DNA of 64,000 bases from Myroides phaeus (GTDB taxonomy: Bacteria > Bacteroidota > Bacteroidia > Flavobacteriales > Flavobacteriaceae): assembly GCF_900099675.1 (NCBI RefSeq), contig NZ_FNDQ01000001.1, positions 124,001 to 188,000 of the forward strand, read 5' to 3'. A program made the translations under genes and the position numbers. Below the pieces are notes generated by a model, which had not been told where the DNA came from, did no database searches, and saw only the letters and a list, made by a program, of their open reading frames with translations. Positions within the stretch are counted from its first letter, which is position 1, and each line of letters begins with the position of its first letter. Of the stretch, positions 9,774 to 19,219 are shown piece by piece.

Positions 9774-10190
9774 ATGGAACAACAAAATTTAAAATATCCT
9801 AAAAAGGAAAAGCTAAAGAGCAAGATAGTAATAGACGAACTGTTTACTACTGGAAAATCTGTTAGTAAATATCCGCTTCGCATGGTTTATGTACCAAGTG
9901 AAAATAGCGATAATGTGCCTTTAAAAACAGGTGTATCTGTGTCTAAACGTTACTTTAAAAAAGCGGTAGATAGAAACTACTTTAAAAGACTTCTACGAGA
10001 AGCTTATAGACATAACAAACAAATGTTGTTAGACAACATCGAACAGCCTTATGCCATTATGTTGTTTTACCAGTCTAAAAACAGGCTAACTTATCAAGAG
10101 ATTAATGAAAAAATGATTAAACTATTTGAAAAGTTTATCGAAGTAAATAAAGCAGAGAAAGCAGTTGTGGTTAATACTGAGGAAGAATAA
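9774..10190 (+). CDS. rnpA: ribonuclease P protein component
   Basis: RnpA (138 aa) is the protein subunit of RNase P, which matures tRNA 5' ends. The family hallmark is the basic helix: KTGVSVSKRYFKKAVDRN followed by YFKRLLREAYR. The ATG at 9774 was chosen because the family begins with a segment like YPKKEKLKSK; an upstream start at 9720 would put the terminator and promoter inside the gene. The usual neighbour rpmH is not adjacent. The P RNA gene is not in the window. Confidence 0.94.
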   Translation: MEQQNLKYPKKEKLKSKIVIDELFTTGKSVSKYPLRMVYVPSENSDNVPLKTGVSVSKRYFKKAVDRNYFKRLLREAYRHNKQMLLDNIEQPYAIMLFYQSKNRLTYQEINEKMIKLFEKFIEVNKAEKAVVVNTEEE

Positions 10191-10318
10191 TATTTAAACA
10201 TATAAATTTGTTTATATCCTTAAAAAACAATAACTTAATTTTATTCTATTCTTTTCTATAGAAACTGAGAATACAGAATGATAATTATTGTTTAAACTAA
10301 ATTATAGTCTCACTTTTG

Positions 10319-11308
10319 ATGCTTATGGGTACCAAAGGATCTAATCAAACTATTGATTTAAAAACGGATAAAAAGAACAACAAAACGATAGCTATTATCA
10401 AGGCAACTCAGCCTTGGAAATTATATAAAGCGAATTCTTCTTTTGTAATTAATGCTAATCAAGAAATAGCAAGTGGAAATTCTAATGATTTCATCTCGTT
10501 AGAAACAATTCCCTCTTTTCAATTATTTGCACTTGGAAATAATAAAAATTTCGATTTTACAGGACTTAGATGTTTACCCTTAGAAGGACAAAATAACTTT
10601 AGAGATCTTGGTGGATATAAAACAATAGAGGGAAAAACAGTTAAATGGGGACTCCTTTTTAGATCAGGACAATTAAGTGAGTTAACGGATAATGACCTAT
10701 GCTACCTCTCTTCTATTCCATTGCGTACTATTGTTGACTTTAGAACAAATGAAGAAAGAGATAGTCAAATAACAAGACTTCCTTCATCTACATTAAATGA
10801 TATTTCGTTGCCCATTTCTCCAGGAAACTTGAGTCGGGAGATCGTTGAAAATATGATTTATAAAGGCAACGTTGAAAAAACTATTCAGTTTTTAACTGAC
10901 ATTAATGAACAACTCATTCTTACTAATCAAGAGCAATACAAAGCTTTCTTTACCATTCTACAAAAGAATACTACCCCACTTATGTACAATTGCACTGCGG
11001 GAAAAGATAGAACTGGTTTAGCAACAGCTTTACTTTTAAGTGCATTAGGAGTTGATAATGATACTATTTTAGCAGATTACTTATTGACAAATACGTTTGT
11101 AAACTTGTCTATTGATTTGGTAAAAGACAAATACTTATTTATCAACGATAAGCAAGCAGAAGCTTTGATGACTCTGCAAACAGTAAAAAAAGAATACTTA
11201 TTAAAAGCACTTGAAACAATCAATCAACATTATAATTCTGTTGAAAGTTACTTGACAAATCAATTAGCAGTTGATATTCCTTTAATGAAAGAATTATATT
11301 TATATTAA
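10319..11308 (+). CDS. tyrosine/serine phosphatase-like protein (IphP type)
   Basis: About 329 aa. The C-terminal two-thirds is an IphP-type protein phosphatase: NNFRDLGGY, then LFRSGQLSELT, then the P-loop NCTAGKDRTG with catalytic Cys near 225 and Arg near 231. The N-terminal 80 residues look like a beta-rich domain but begin abruptly, with no signal peptide. The start is uncertain: TTG 10316, ATG 10319 and ATG 10325 are all possible, and an in-frame stop at 10298 bars any extension. The family is often exported, so the 5' end may have been lost. The substrate is unknown. Confidence 0.75.
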   Translation: MLMGTKGSNQTIDLKTDKKNNKTIAIIKATQPWKLYKANSSFVINANQEIASGNSNDFISLETIPSFQLFALGNNKNFDFTGLRCLPLEGQNNFRDLGGYKTIEGKTVKWGLLFRSGQLSELTDNDLCYLSSIPLRTIVDFRTNEERDSQITRLPSSTLNDISLPISPGNLSREIVENMIYKGNVEKTIQFLTDINEQLILTNQEQYKAFFTILQKNTTPLMYNCTAGKDRTGLATALLLSALGVDNDTILADYLLTNTFVNLSIDLVKDKYLFINDKQAEALMTLQTVKKEYLLKALETINQHYNSVESYLTNQLAVDIPLMKELYLY

Positions 11309-11481
11309 ACACCTTAGTTCTTAAATAAAAGACAGTAGCATTTACTGTATTAAACCTTTTATAAGCATAATAAATACTATTTAAGCTATTATCTCCTTTT
11401 CTACAACTATGGAGTAGTTACTTAGTAGATAGCTATTAAAAGCGTCTTAAATTTAATTTAAGATGCTATACGTATAAACGA

Positions 11482-11510
11482 AAAAGCGAATGATATAATC
11501 ATTCGCTTTT
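11482..11510. terminator. bidirectional terminator overlapping the DUF4837 stop
   Basis: The arms AAAAGCGAATGA and TCATTCGCTTTT have a TATAA loop. The dyad overlaps the last codons of the minus-strand gene ending at 11499 and can also end the plus-strand phosphatase transcript. Confidence 0.8.
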
Positions 11511-12491
11511 CTTTATTTTAAAACGCATTGTTTGAATTATTGCTTCCAGTTCAAGAAGTACATTGCGTTTCCCCATTGAAGGGTTATACACGAGGCCTTC
11601 TATAAACAAATATCTTTTTTCTGTAGAATCTCTAAATACATAACTTAGATATGGTCCACTCATAAAGCTATTTTGCATATCCCAAGTTCCTTTTAACTCA
11701 ATAGCCTTTCTATTGTCAAAAGATATTTCCTTGTTAAATGGTATAAAACCTTCATTCAATTTCATAAACGAATTATCTTCTATTGAATGAATATATCGTC
11801 CATTTACAGAATCTTTTACGGCTAAAATATTGTGTAATTCTGTATTCTTGTCATTTAATATTCTACTTATTGGAACATCATAAATTAGAATATTACTATT
11901 CCCAGAAGCGACATCCTTTTTAAACCAAACAAAATGTTCATTACTACTAATTTCTTTATAGTCAGAAGGAACATTTATCGTAATTTTAAATCTATCTTCA
12001 AACTTCTCGCGATCAATTAATTTACTTGCATTAAGAAATTCAGTAATTGTAGCAACCTCAAGGTGATGCATCGTTTTTATAATAGAATCAACATTCTTTT
12101 TAAAAGTCTTAACAACAGCTAATTTAGAACCTCCATTAACAACAAAATAGTTTTGTGGTGAAGCGAACTTATTCTTCTCAAGGGCAAAAAGCTCTTCATT
12201 ATGATTGTCTGAAAAGACTATAATATTACGGCGATTCTTAGTTTTAGACGAGAATAAATTAGGAGATATTTGTTCGATAGTAAACAAAGGTTCTGACGGA
12301 CTAATTCCATCCACAGAAGCAGCTAAATACTCTCGAATACTGTCTCCTACATTACCATACCACAATCTATCATTTACAACTACTAATACACTGTTATACT
12401 CCCCCACAGATTTAGTTGACAATTCTGTAGTTGGTGCATCTTTACAATTAGCGAAGCATAATAAAACGATAAAGAAATAGAGATATCTCAC
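11499..12491 (-). CDS. DUF4837 family lipoprotein
   Basis: A 330-aa lipoprotein. The signal peptide MRYLYFFIVLLCFANC has a lipobox at Cys16. The sequence (early VVVNDRLWYGNVGDSIREYL, late RYLFIEGLVYNPSMGKRN) matches my memory of DUF4837, a Bacteroidota-specific family of unknown function. It follows the MltD-like transglycosylase by 24 bases on the same strand, so the two are probably cotranscribed and may both act in the envelope. No catalytic motif is evident. Confidence 0.85.
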   Translation of the reverse strand: MRYLYFFIVLLCFANCKDAPTTELSTKSVGEYNSVLVVVNDRLWYGNVGDSIREYLAASVDGISPSEPLFTIEQISPNLFSSKTKNRRNIIVFSDNHNEELFALEKNKFASPQNYFVVNGGSKLAVVKTFKKNVDSIIKTMHHLEVATITEFLNASKLIDREKFEDRFKITINVPSDYKEISSNEHFVWFKKDVASGNSNILIYDVPISRILNDKNTELHNILAVKDSVNGRYIHSIEDNSFMKLNEGFIPFNKEISFDNRKAIELKGTWDMQNSFMSGPYLSYVFRDSTEKRYLFIEGLVYNPSMGKRNVLLELEAIIQTMRFKIKKSE

Positions 12492-12515
12492 AAAATCTAA
12501 AATTAAGTAACTAAT

Positions 12516-14018
12516 TTAATTGATGCGTAATTTCATTCCAGGTTGAATTGCATCATTATCTTTCATATTATTCATATTCTTCAATTGAGCTAATGACACT
12601 CCAGGTAATTTTTGACTGATAGAATATAGCGAATCACCTTTTTTAACTGTGTAAAAAGAATTTTTAGCACTTGATTGAGCCACAGTGGCTTTACCAACAA
12701 CTAATTTCTTTCCAGGGTATATAATGTTACTTTTCATATTGTTCAACTTTTTCAATTGAGCAACACTAATACCATATTTATTAGCAATAACACCAATACT
12801 TTCTCCTTTCTTAATCGTGTGATAACGCGACTTCACGCTCTTTGTTTCAGCAACAGAAACCTCTAACAAACTTGGTAATGGCTTTTCTCTTCTCTCCTCT
12901 TCAAACGCAACATAATCATAGATTTTATCTTCATTGGAAGCCATCAAACCAATCTTAGAAACAGGCAATCTTAAGAAACTTTGTTTTCCACTTACATAAG
13001 GAATAACTTGTAACTTATACGTTGGATTTAAAAACTCTATTTCAGCTTTTGAAACATCTAATAACTTAGCAACCTGATCAAAACTAATAGTCTTTTTTAC
13101 AGCGATTGTATCTGTTTCTACCAATTTAAAAGGAGAGTTATTTGCTGTAATTCCGTGCTCTTTAGCATATTCAAAAATATACATTGTAGCATAGAATGCA
13201 GGTAAATAATTTTGTGTTTCACGAGGAAGATTTGGTCTAATATTCCAATAGTTTGTATACCCATTAGAACGACGAATAGCCTTAGTAACGTTACCAGGAC
13301 CAGCATTATAAGATGCTAATACCAAATCCCAATCACCAAACATTCCGTACAAATCTGATAAAAATTTCGCAGCAGCCTCTGATGATTTAAGAGGATCAAT
13401 ACGATCATCTACATAAGAGTTTACTTCTAAATTATACTGCTTACCAGTAGGATACATAAACTGCCATAAACCAGTTGCCCCTACTCTTGAACGAGCAACA
13501 GGATTTAATGCAGACTCAACAATAGCAAGATACTTTACTTCTAATGGAACATCGTGTTTAGCTAATTGCTCTTCAAACATTGGAAAGTAGTATTCAGACA
13601 AACCTAATAATCTTTCAAAAGAGCGCTTTCTATTTTTAAGAAAAGACTTTATTACACGTTCTAAAGTTTCGTTGTATTCAACATTAAAAGGTGTTTTCTC
13701 ATTTAAACGTTGCAAACGTTCTTTTAAAAGTTTCGTTGGTAACTCATCTAAAACAATAGTTCCCTCGTCAAAATTTGCATCAGCTAATTCGTTCTCAATT
13801 TCATTAAATAAATCTTGATTTAATAGCTCATTTAACCATCGCTTTTCTATTGAAGCACCGGTAGCATGATTTACGAATGTATTCTTAATAGAGTCTAAAT
13901 ACACAATAGGATCAATCTCCTTTTTGATTTCAACACTTGTGTTTATAGGCTCGCTCTGTCCCCATACAGAATATGAAAACAAACTACATACAACAAAAGT
14001 TAATGCTTTATAGTTCAT
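12516..14018 (-). CDS. mltD: MltD-type lytic transglycosylase with two LysM domains
   Basis: A 500-aa exported peptidoglycan lytic transglycosylase. The signal peptide ends near WGQ (21). The SLT domain spans about 145-300, with catalytic Glu168 in VESALNP, then GATGLWQFM and the AYNAGPGNV motif. Two LysM peptidoglycan-binding domains sit at the C-terminus (about 397-441 and 456-499). It cleaves glycan strands to 1,6-anhydro products during wall turnover. It forms an operon with the downstream DUF4837 gene. Confidence 0.93.
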   Translation of the reverse strand: MNYKALTFVVCSLFSYSVWGQSEPINTSVEIKKEIDPIVYLDSIKNTFVNHATGASIEKRWLNELLNQDLFNEIENELADANFDEGTIVLDELPTKLLKERLQRLNEKTPFNVEYNETLERVIKSFLKNRKRSFERLLGLSEYYFPMFEEQLAKHDVPLEVKYLAIVESALNPVARSRVGATGLWQFMYPTGKQYNLEVNSYVDDRIDPLKSSEAAAKFLSDLYGMFGDWDLVLASYNAGPGNVTKAIRRSNGYTNYWNIRPNLPRETQNYLPAFYATMYIFEYAKEHGITANNSPFKLVETDTIAVKKTISFDQVAKLLDVSKAEIEFLNPTYKLQVIPYVSGKQSFLRLPVSKIGLMASNEDKIYDYVAFEEERREKPLPSLLEVSVAETKSVKSRYHTIKKGESIGVIANKYGISVAQLKKLNNMKSNIIYPGKKLVVGKATVAQSSAKNSFYTVKKGDSLYSISQKLPGVSLAQLKNMNNMKDNDAIQPGMKLRIN

Positions 14019-14032
14019 TGATTTTATATTTG

Positions 14033-14066
14033 AAAAGTACCCTCCTTTTACAAGAGGGTACTTTTT
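14033..14066 (-). terminator. terminator after pgk
   Basis: AAAGTACCCTC pairs with GAGGGTACTTT across an 8-9-base loop, with T runs on both sides. It lies between the pgk stop and the mltD start, separating the two minus-strand units. Confidence 0.85.
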
Positions 14067-14069
14067 ATT

Positions 14070-15260
14070 TTATTCTTGAATTGCTTTAATACCAGGTAAA
14101 GCCTTTCCTTCTAACATTTCTAACATTGCACCACCTCCAGTTGACACATAGCTCATTTTTGGAGCTAAACCAAACTGTTTTACTGCAGCAACAGAGTCAC
14201 CACCTCCTACTAAAGAGAAAGTTCCATTCTTAGTTGCCTCAGCAATAAAGTTTCCTAATTCAATTGTACCATTAGCAAATTTCTCCATTTCGAATACTCC
14301 TAACGGACCATTCCATAAAATAATTTTAGATTCAGCTACAACAGGTTTTAAGCTCTCTAATGTTTTTGGTCCAACGTCAAGTCCTTGCCATCCGTCAGGA
14401 ATCTCATTAGCAGGAACAATTTGTACATTTGCATCAGCTGCGAAAGCATCAGCAGCCACAATATCAATCGGTAAGTGAATTTGTACATTTTTCTCTTTAG
14501 CCTTTTCTAAGATCTCTAAAGCTAATTCGATTTTATCATCTTCACAGATAGAGTTTCCAATCTTTCCACCTAATGCTTTGATGAATGTAAAAGTCATACC
14601 ACCACCAATGATCATATGATCAATTTTATCTAAGATATTCTCAATAATAGTAATTTTAGAAGAAACTTTTGAACCTCCTAAAACAGCAGTTACAGGTTTA
14701 TCTGTACTGTTTAATACTTTATCTAAACTCTCAATTTCTTTAGCTAATAAATAACCAAAACACTTATTTTCACCAAAATACTTCGCTACAATTGTAGTTG
14801 AAGCGTGCGCTCTATGTGCTGTTCCAAATGCATCGTTAATATAAAAATCAGCTAAAGAAGCTAAAGCTTTAGAGAACTCTTCATCACCTTTTTCTTCTTG
14901 AGCATAAAAACGTAAATTCTCTAATAATATTACATCACCAGATTTACTGTTATCAATAACAGCTTTTACTTTATCACCAATACAATCGTCTACAAATGTT
15001 ACTTCTCTTCCTAAAACTTCTGCTGTCTTAGCAACAATATGTTTTAAAGAATATTTATCATTAACCTCTCCTTTTGGTCTTCCTAAGTGAGACATTAAGA
15101 TAGCAACTCCACCATCATTTACTACTTTATCAATAGTAGCTTTAGCAGCTTCTATTCTATTAGTATCTGTAACATTAAAGTTATCATCTAATGGTACATT
15201 AAAGTCAACGCGAATTAAGACTTTCTTATCTTTAAAATTTAAGTTTCCGATAGAACTCAT
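14070..15260 (-). CDS. pgk: phosphoglycerate kinase
   Basis: PGK (396 aa) interconverts 1,3-bisphosphoglycerate + ADP and 3-phosphoglycerate + ATP in glycolysis. Conserved segments are RVDFNVPL near the N-terminus, the substrate loop [16 protein letters not shown], the nucleotide-site region [10 protein letters not shown] and GGGDSVAA near the C-terminus. The length is standard. It is transcribed alone from a TATATTTG promoter. Confidence 0.97.
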   Translation of the reverse strand: MSSIGNLNFKDKKVLIRVDFNVPLDDNFNVTDTNRIEAAKATIDKVVNDGGVAILMSHLGRPKGEVNDKYSLKHIVAKTAEVLGREVTFVDDCIGDKVKAVIDNSKSGDVILLENLRFYAQEEKGDEEFSKALASLADFYINDAFGTAHRAHASTTIVAKYFGENKCFGYLLAKEIESLDKVLNSTDKPVTAVLGGSKVSSKITIIENILDKIDHMIIGGGMTFTFIKALGGKIGNSICEDDKIELALEILEKAKEKNVQIHLPIDIVAADAFAADANVQIVPANEIPDGWQGLDVGPKTLESLKPVVAESKIILWNGPLGVFEMEKFANGTIELGNFIAEATKNGTFSLVGGGDSVAAVKQFGLAPKMSYVSTGGGAMLEMLEGKALPGIKAIQE

Positions 15261-15587
15261 ATCAAATATTTTTATATTCTAATTTAACATATACAAATAT
15301 AATTCTTTTCTTACACCAGAATATCTGATATTTGTTAGGTATAAAAACAAATTTAACACTTATTATGATTATATACTAATCAAAAAAATAGTTAATAATG
15401 TAATATCTATTACATTATATTTAATTATTAGAATAAATATATTATTCATCTGGTATTACAAATATATTTTTACTAATTCTATTAATACTTACATAAATTA
15501 GACCAACAAATATTATTTTCAAATATTTAGTAATGCAATTATAACAATAATATGCTTTACATTATTTCAATCGCATAGGATTTAATA
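15261..15587. other. AT-rich divergent spacer between pgk and holB
   Basis: No ORF. It contains the pgk -7 element TATATTTG (minus, 15294-15301) and a near-perfect palindrome at 15395-15418 whose arms include AATGTAATA/TATTACATT around a two-base centre. The palindrome is long enough for a dimeric regulator. Confidence 0.5.
15294..15301 (-). promoter_or_regulatory. pgk promoter -7 element
   Basis: TATATTTG on the minus strand, about 34 bases before the pgk start codon. Confidence 0.6.
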
Positions 15588-15595
15588 TATCTTTG
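15588..15595 (+). promoter_or_regulatory. holB promoter -7 element
   Basis: TATCTTTG ends four bases before the ATG at 15600. Transcription would begin at or beside the start codon, suggesting a leaderless mRNA. Confidence 0.6.
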
Positions 15596-15599
15596 TATT

Positions 15600-16748
15600 A
15601 TGCAATTCTCAGATATTATAGGCCAAGCCTACCTTAAAAATCATTTAATTCAAACTGCATCTACAGGTAGAATACCTCATGCACAGTTATTTATAGGTCC
15701 TGAAGGTTCAGGTACATTACCTATGGCAATAGCATATGCTCAGTATTTACTTTGTCAAAATGTTGGAAATGAAAATACTGGAGGAAATAATTCTTGTAAT
15801 ATTAAATTCACTAATTTATCACATCCAGACTTACATTTTGTATATCCTGTGGCAACAACAGATGCGGTAAAAAGAAACGCAACAAGTGATTTGTTTGCTT
15901 CACAATGGCGCTCTTTCATCAAAGACAATGTATATGGAAATCTTTTTGATTGGTATTCACATATTGAAATACAAAATAAACAAGGACAAATAGGTGTAGA
16001 TGAAGCAAGTGAAGTTCTTAAAAAACTGGCTTTGAAATCATTTGAGGGTGGATACAAAATTATGATTATCTGGATGGCAGATAAGATGAATACAGAAGCA
16101 TCGAATAAACTATTAAAGCTTTTAGAAGAACCACCTGCAAAAACTATATTCTTATTGATAGCAGAGAATGAAAAGAACATTATTCAAACGATTTTATCAA
16201 GATGTCAAGTTCTTAACTTTCCTCCTATTAACAACCGAGAGATTGAAGAAGCTTTAATTGTAAAACAACAATGTGATAGACAAGAGGCTGCTTTAATTGC
16301 TGGTCAAGCACAAGGAAGTTATAATAAGGCATTAAAATTATTACTCAATAAAAATAGTACACAACCATACGAAAAATGGTTTGTTCAATGGGTACGTGCG
16401 GCTTTTAGAGCCAAAGGAAATGCTGCTGTAATTCAAGAGTTAATTGAATGGAGTGAAGAATTAGCTGCTTTAGGTAGAGAACAACAAAAACAATTTATTG
16501 AGTTTTGTATAGAACTATTTAGACAAGCCCTTTTAATTAATTATCAAACGCCAAACTTAGTTTATTATAAAACAACAGTTGACAATTTTAAACTTGAAAA
16601 GTTTGCACTCTTTGTCAATGGTGCTAATATTAATGACATTTATAAAGAATTATCTGATGCAATTTATCATATTGAACGCAATGGAAATGCAAAAATGATA
16701 TTCACTGATTTATCAATTAAATTGACAAGACTAATTCACCGTAAATAA
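15600..16748 (+). CDS. holB: DNA polymerase III delta' subunit
   Basis: A 382-aa clamp-loader subunit. The AAA+ fold shows a degenerate P-loop GPEGSGTLPM (33-42) without the Walker lysine, as expected for delta', which does not hydrolyse ATP. It also has LLKLLEEPP and the SRC motif in TILSRCQVLNFPP. Delta' acts in the cytoplasm to help load the beta clamp. It ends tail-to-tail with the helicase gene across a shared terminator. Confidence 0.9.
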   Translation: MQFSDIIGQAYLKNHLIQTASTGRIPHAQLFIGPEGSGTLPMAIAYAQYLLCQNVGNENTGGNNSCNIKFTNLSHPDLHFVYPVATTDAVKRNATSDLFASQWRSFIKDNVYGNLFDWYSHIEIQNKQGQIGVDEASEVLKKLALKSFEGGYKIMIIWMADKMNTEASNKLLKLLEEPPAKTIFLLIAENEKNIIQTILSRCQVLNFPPINNREIEEALIVKQQCDRQEAALIAGQAQGSYNKALKLLLNKNSTQPYEKWFVQWVRAAFRAKGNAAVIQELIEWSEELAALGREQQKQFIEFCIELFRQALLINYQTPNLVYYKTTVDNFKLEKFALFVNGANINDIYKELSDAIYHIERNGNAKMIFTDLSIKLTRLIHRK

Positions 16749-16795
16749 ACTAAAAGAGGCCTTATGCATTAATACATAAGGCCTCTTTTAGTTTA
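16746..16795. terminator. strong bidirectional terminator
   Basis: A perfect 21-bp stem (arms 16746-16766 and 16775-16795) with an 8-base loop, containing GAGGCCTTATG. Its A/T-rich outer ends serve both converging genes, holB and the helicase. Confidence 0.9.
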
Positions 16796-16832
16796 TTTTA
16801 CTTTGATAGTCTTAGTTATTCAAATTGTGCTA

Positions 16833-19124
16833 TTATTCCTCACTATCTTTCAAAGCTTCTTTTGCACGTTGAAATAACTTTAATTCTTCCCAAGAATACA
16901 AGTCTTCTACTGTCGCTTTAATTTCTGATAAAGGTTTGTCCTTAAAAGTAATAAATAGTTGTTCTAACTCATTTATTTTGTCTTTAGGAAGTATCTCATC
17001 AAGTTGAATCAAACCATCTCCTACCAGTTTACCTAAATGAGAATAGATAGTCGTGGGAACCAATTTTCTGATTTCAGCAATCTCTTCTATACTTTTCTTT
17101 TGCTTCCAGTACTCTAAAGTAATTGCAGTGGTAGATTTCTTTTTTTCCTTCTTCTCTCCTTTTTTTGTTGAGGAATATTTACTCACATCATCGTCTTCAT
17201 CTAAATCTAATTGAGTATCTTTAAGTATATTAGCAATATTAACTAAGTGATTAATTTTGTATTCACTTATTTCTAATGAACGTAAATTTTCTTTAGAAAT
17301 CTTCTTACCTTCTTCTAAGAGTTGTAACATTTTTTCAGCCTTTTTCATCTGAATAACTTGCTTTAATAAAGCGTCTTCTAAAACAACTAATTCTTCATAA
17401 AAACCTTTTAATTGTCTTTTTCCCTTAACTTGAGCAATATTAAAAAGTAACTCAAAAACAAGATGATCCATCATTGGAAAAAAGTACTGATAAGCTTTAT
17501 TAACTCTTTCTTTTACATGGGCAAACCTAAAATTCTCTTCATTAAATAGACATCTTAATTGATGAACAAACTTCTCTGAATGAATAAGCATCTCATTTAA
17601 ACTTTTGGTAGTTTTAATTGCCCACGGCTTAAAAGAATTCTTTTTACTACGGTCTGTTTCTGCATCATAAGTATGTATATGAGCATGCCAAAGCGTACCA
17701 AGATTAAACCAAGAATAGGTATCAATTAAAAAGTTTCTAAGGAAATCTTTGGTTGCTAATTGCAATTCTTGTGTCAATCTATCTACAGTGGCTTTATTAT
17801 TTGCATAGCTCATTACTTCTTCATCATTAACTAAACCATTCATTTGAATGGGAGAGAGTAAAACTAAGCCATCTAACGACCTTAATCTTGATAAAGCAAC
17901 GTATGCTTGTCCGGGTAAGAAAACGCTTGATACATCAAGCACAGCTTTGTCAAAAGTAAGTCCTTGACTTTTATGTACTGTTATTGCCCAAGCCAACTTT
18001 AATGGATAATGTGTAAACGTACCTAATACCTCTTCAACAATTTCTTTTGTATTAGGATCTACAGTATATTTTATATTCTCCCACTCGTATTTTTCAACTT
18101 CTATTGTTTCATTTTCTTCTGGAAAATGAACAAAAATTTCATTGTTTGATAGTGATTTGACAATCCCCATTTTTCCATTGTAAAATCGCTTTTCAGGAGA
18201 AATATCATTCTTTATAAATATAACTTGTGCCCCCACTTTTAAGCTCATATTAGCTTCTAATGGAAATAGTTTTTCAGGAAAATCACCAACAACATCTGGC
18301 TTAAATACAAACTCTTTTTTGTCAATGCCATCTAAAGCATCTTTATTAATTTTGTCTGCTTTAGTATTATGAGTAGTTAAAGTAATATATCCAGGATTAT
18401 TCTTAATATCAAAATCAGTTTTGATAAACTTGTTTAGCAATTGAACATCTTGAGTTGTTACTTGATTATTTCTTAAGTTATTTAATATCTGAATAAACTC
18501 TTGATCAGATTGTCTAAAGACTTTATCAAGTTCAATGTACAAGGGAGGAAATTGTCGCACTACTTCTGAATGGAAAAAAAATACTCCTCCATAATAACGT
18601 TGTAAAACATCCCATTCAGCTTGCTTGACAACTGGTGGTAATTGTAGTAAATCGCCAATAAAAAGGACTTGTACACCACCAAAAGGTTGTGGATTCTTTC
18701 TTATGCTTTGTAGCATAAAATTCATTGCGTCTAAAACATCAGCACGAAGCATACTAACTTCATCAATAACTAATAAATCCATGTTCAAAAACAACGCTTT
18801 ACGGACTCTACTCATACGCATATGGCGCTTTAGAGAAAGCTTATTTTCAAACTTTATATTGTCTGTAAAAATGGGTGGATTCTTCGTATCTGGAACAAAA
18901 GCTGCGAATGGTAAATGAAAAAAGGAATGTATCGTTACACCCCCTGCATTTAATGCTGCAATTCCAGTAGGAGCAACAATAACAGCGTTTTTATGGGTGG
19001 TTTGTATGATTTCTTTTAATAAAGTAGTCTTCCCTGTACCCGCTTTTCCTGTTAAGAAAATAGATCTATTTGTCTCATTAATGAACTGTAAAACAAATTT
19101 TGCTTCTTCTGAAAAGTTATTCAT
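16833..19124 (-). CDS. Pif1/RecD-like SF1B DNA helicase with C-terminal HTH domain
   Basis: 763 aa. Walker A is GKAGTGKTT (26-34) and Walker B is VIDEVSML (Asp121, Glu122). Motif III is GDLLQLPPVV, and the C-terminal RecA-like domain has the superfamily-1 segment AITVHKSQGLTFDKA and YVALSRLRSLDG. This layout fits Pif1-like 5'-3' helicases. The last 200 residues hold a charged coiled region with a lysine-rich linker and a helix-turn-helix segment (IEEIAEIRKLVPTTIYSHL), as in helicases with an HTH_40 tail. It probably unwinds DNA in replication or repair; the exact role is unknown. Confidence 0.9.
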   Translation of the reverse strand: MNNFSEEAKFVLQFINETNRSIFLTGKAGTGKTTLLKEIIQTTHKNAVIVAPTGIAALNAGGVTIHSFFHLPFAAFVPDTKNPPIFTDNIKFENKLSLKRHMRMSRVRKALFLNMDLLVIDEVSMLRADVLDAMNFMLQSIRKNPQPFGGVQVLFIGDLLQLPPVVKQAEWDVLQRYYGGVFFFHSEVVRQFPPLYIELDKVFRQSDQEFIQILNNLRNNQVTTQDVQLLNKFIKTDFDIKNNPGYITLTTHNTKADKINKDALDGIDKKEFVFKPDVVGDFPEKLFPLEANMSLKVGAQVIFIKNDISPEKRFYNGKMGIVKSLSNNEIFVHFPEENETIEVEKYEWENIKYTVDPNTKEIVEEVLGTFTHYPLKLAWAITVHKSQGLTFDKAVLDVSSVFLPGQAYVALSRLRSLDGLVLLSPIQMNGLVNDEEVMSYANNKATVDRLTQELQLATKDFLRNFLIDTYSWFNLGTLWHAHIHTYDAETDRSKKNSFKPWAIKTTKSLNEMLIHSEKFVHQLRCLFNEENFRFAHVKERVNKAYQYFFPMMDHLVFELLFNIAQVKGKRQLKGFYEELVVLEDALLKQVIQMKKAEKMLQLLEEGKKISKENLRSLEISEYKINHLVNIANILKDTQLDLDEDDDVSKYSSTKKGEKKEKKKSTTAITLEYWKQKKSIEEIAEIRKLVPTTIYSHLGKLVGDGLIQLDEILPKDKINELEQLFITFKDKPLSEIKATVEDLYSWEELKLFQRAKEALKDSEE

Positions 19125-19171
19125 TTCTGATATTTTTTTACAAAATACAACAAATAAATAATTCTAAAACA

Positions 19172-19204
19172 AAAAAATCCCATGCAATTGCATAGGATTT
19201 TTTT
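19172..19204 (-). terminator. terminator after the OmpH-like gene
   Basis: AAATCC-ATGCAA and TTGCAT-GGATTT pair with one mismatch, flanked by A and T runs. It lies 16 bases past the minus-strand stop at 19220. Confidence 0.85.
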
Positions 19205-19219
19205 AATTATATAAAACTG

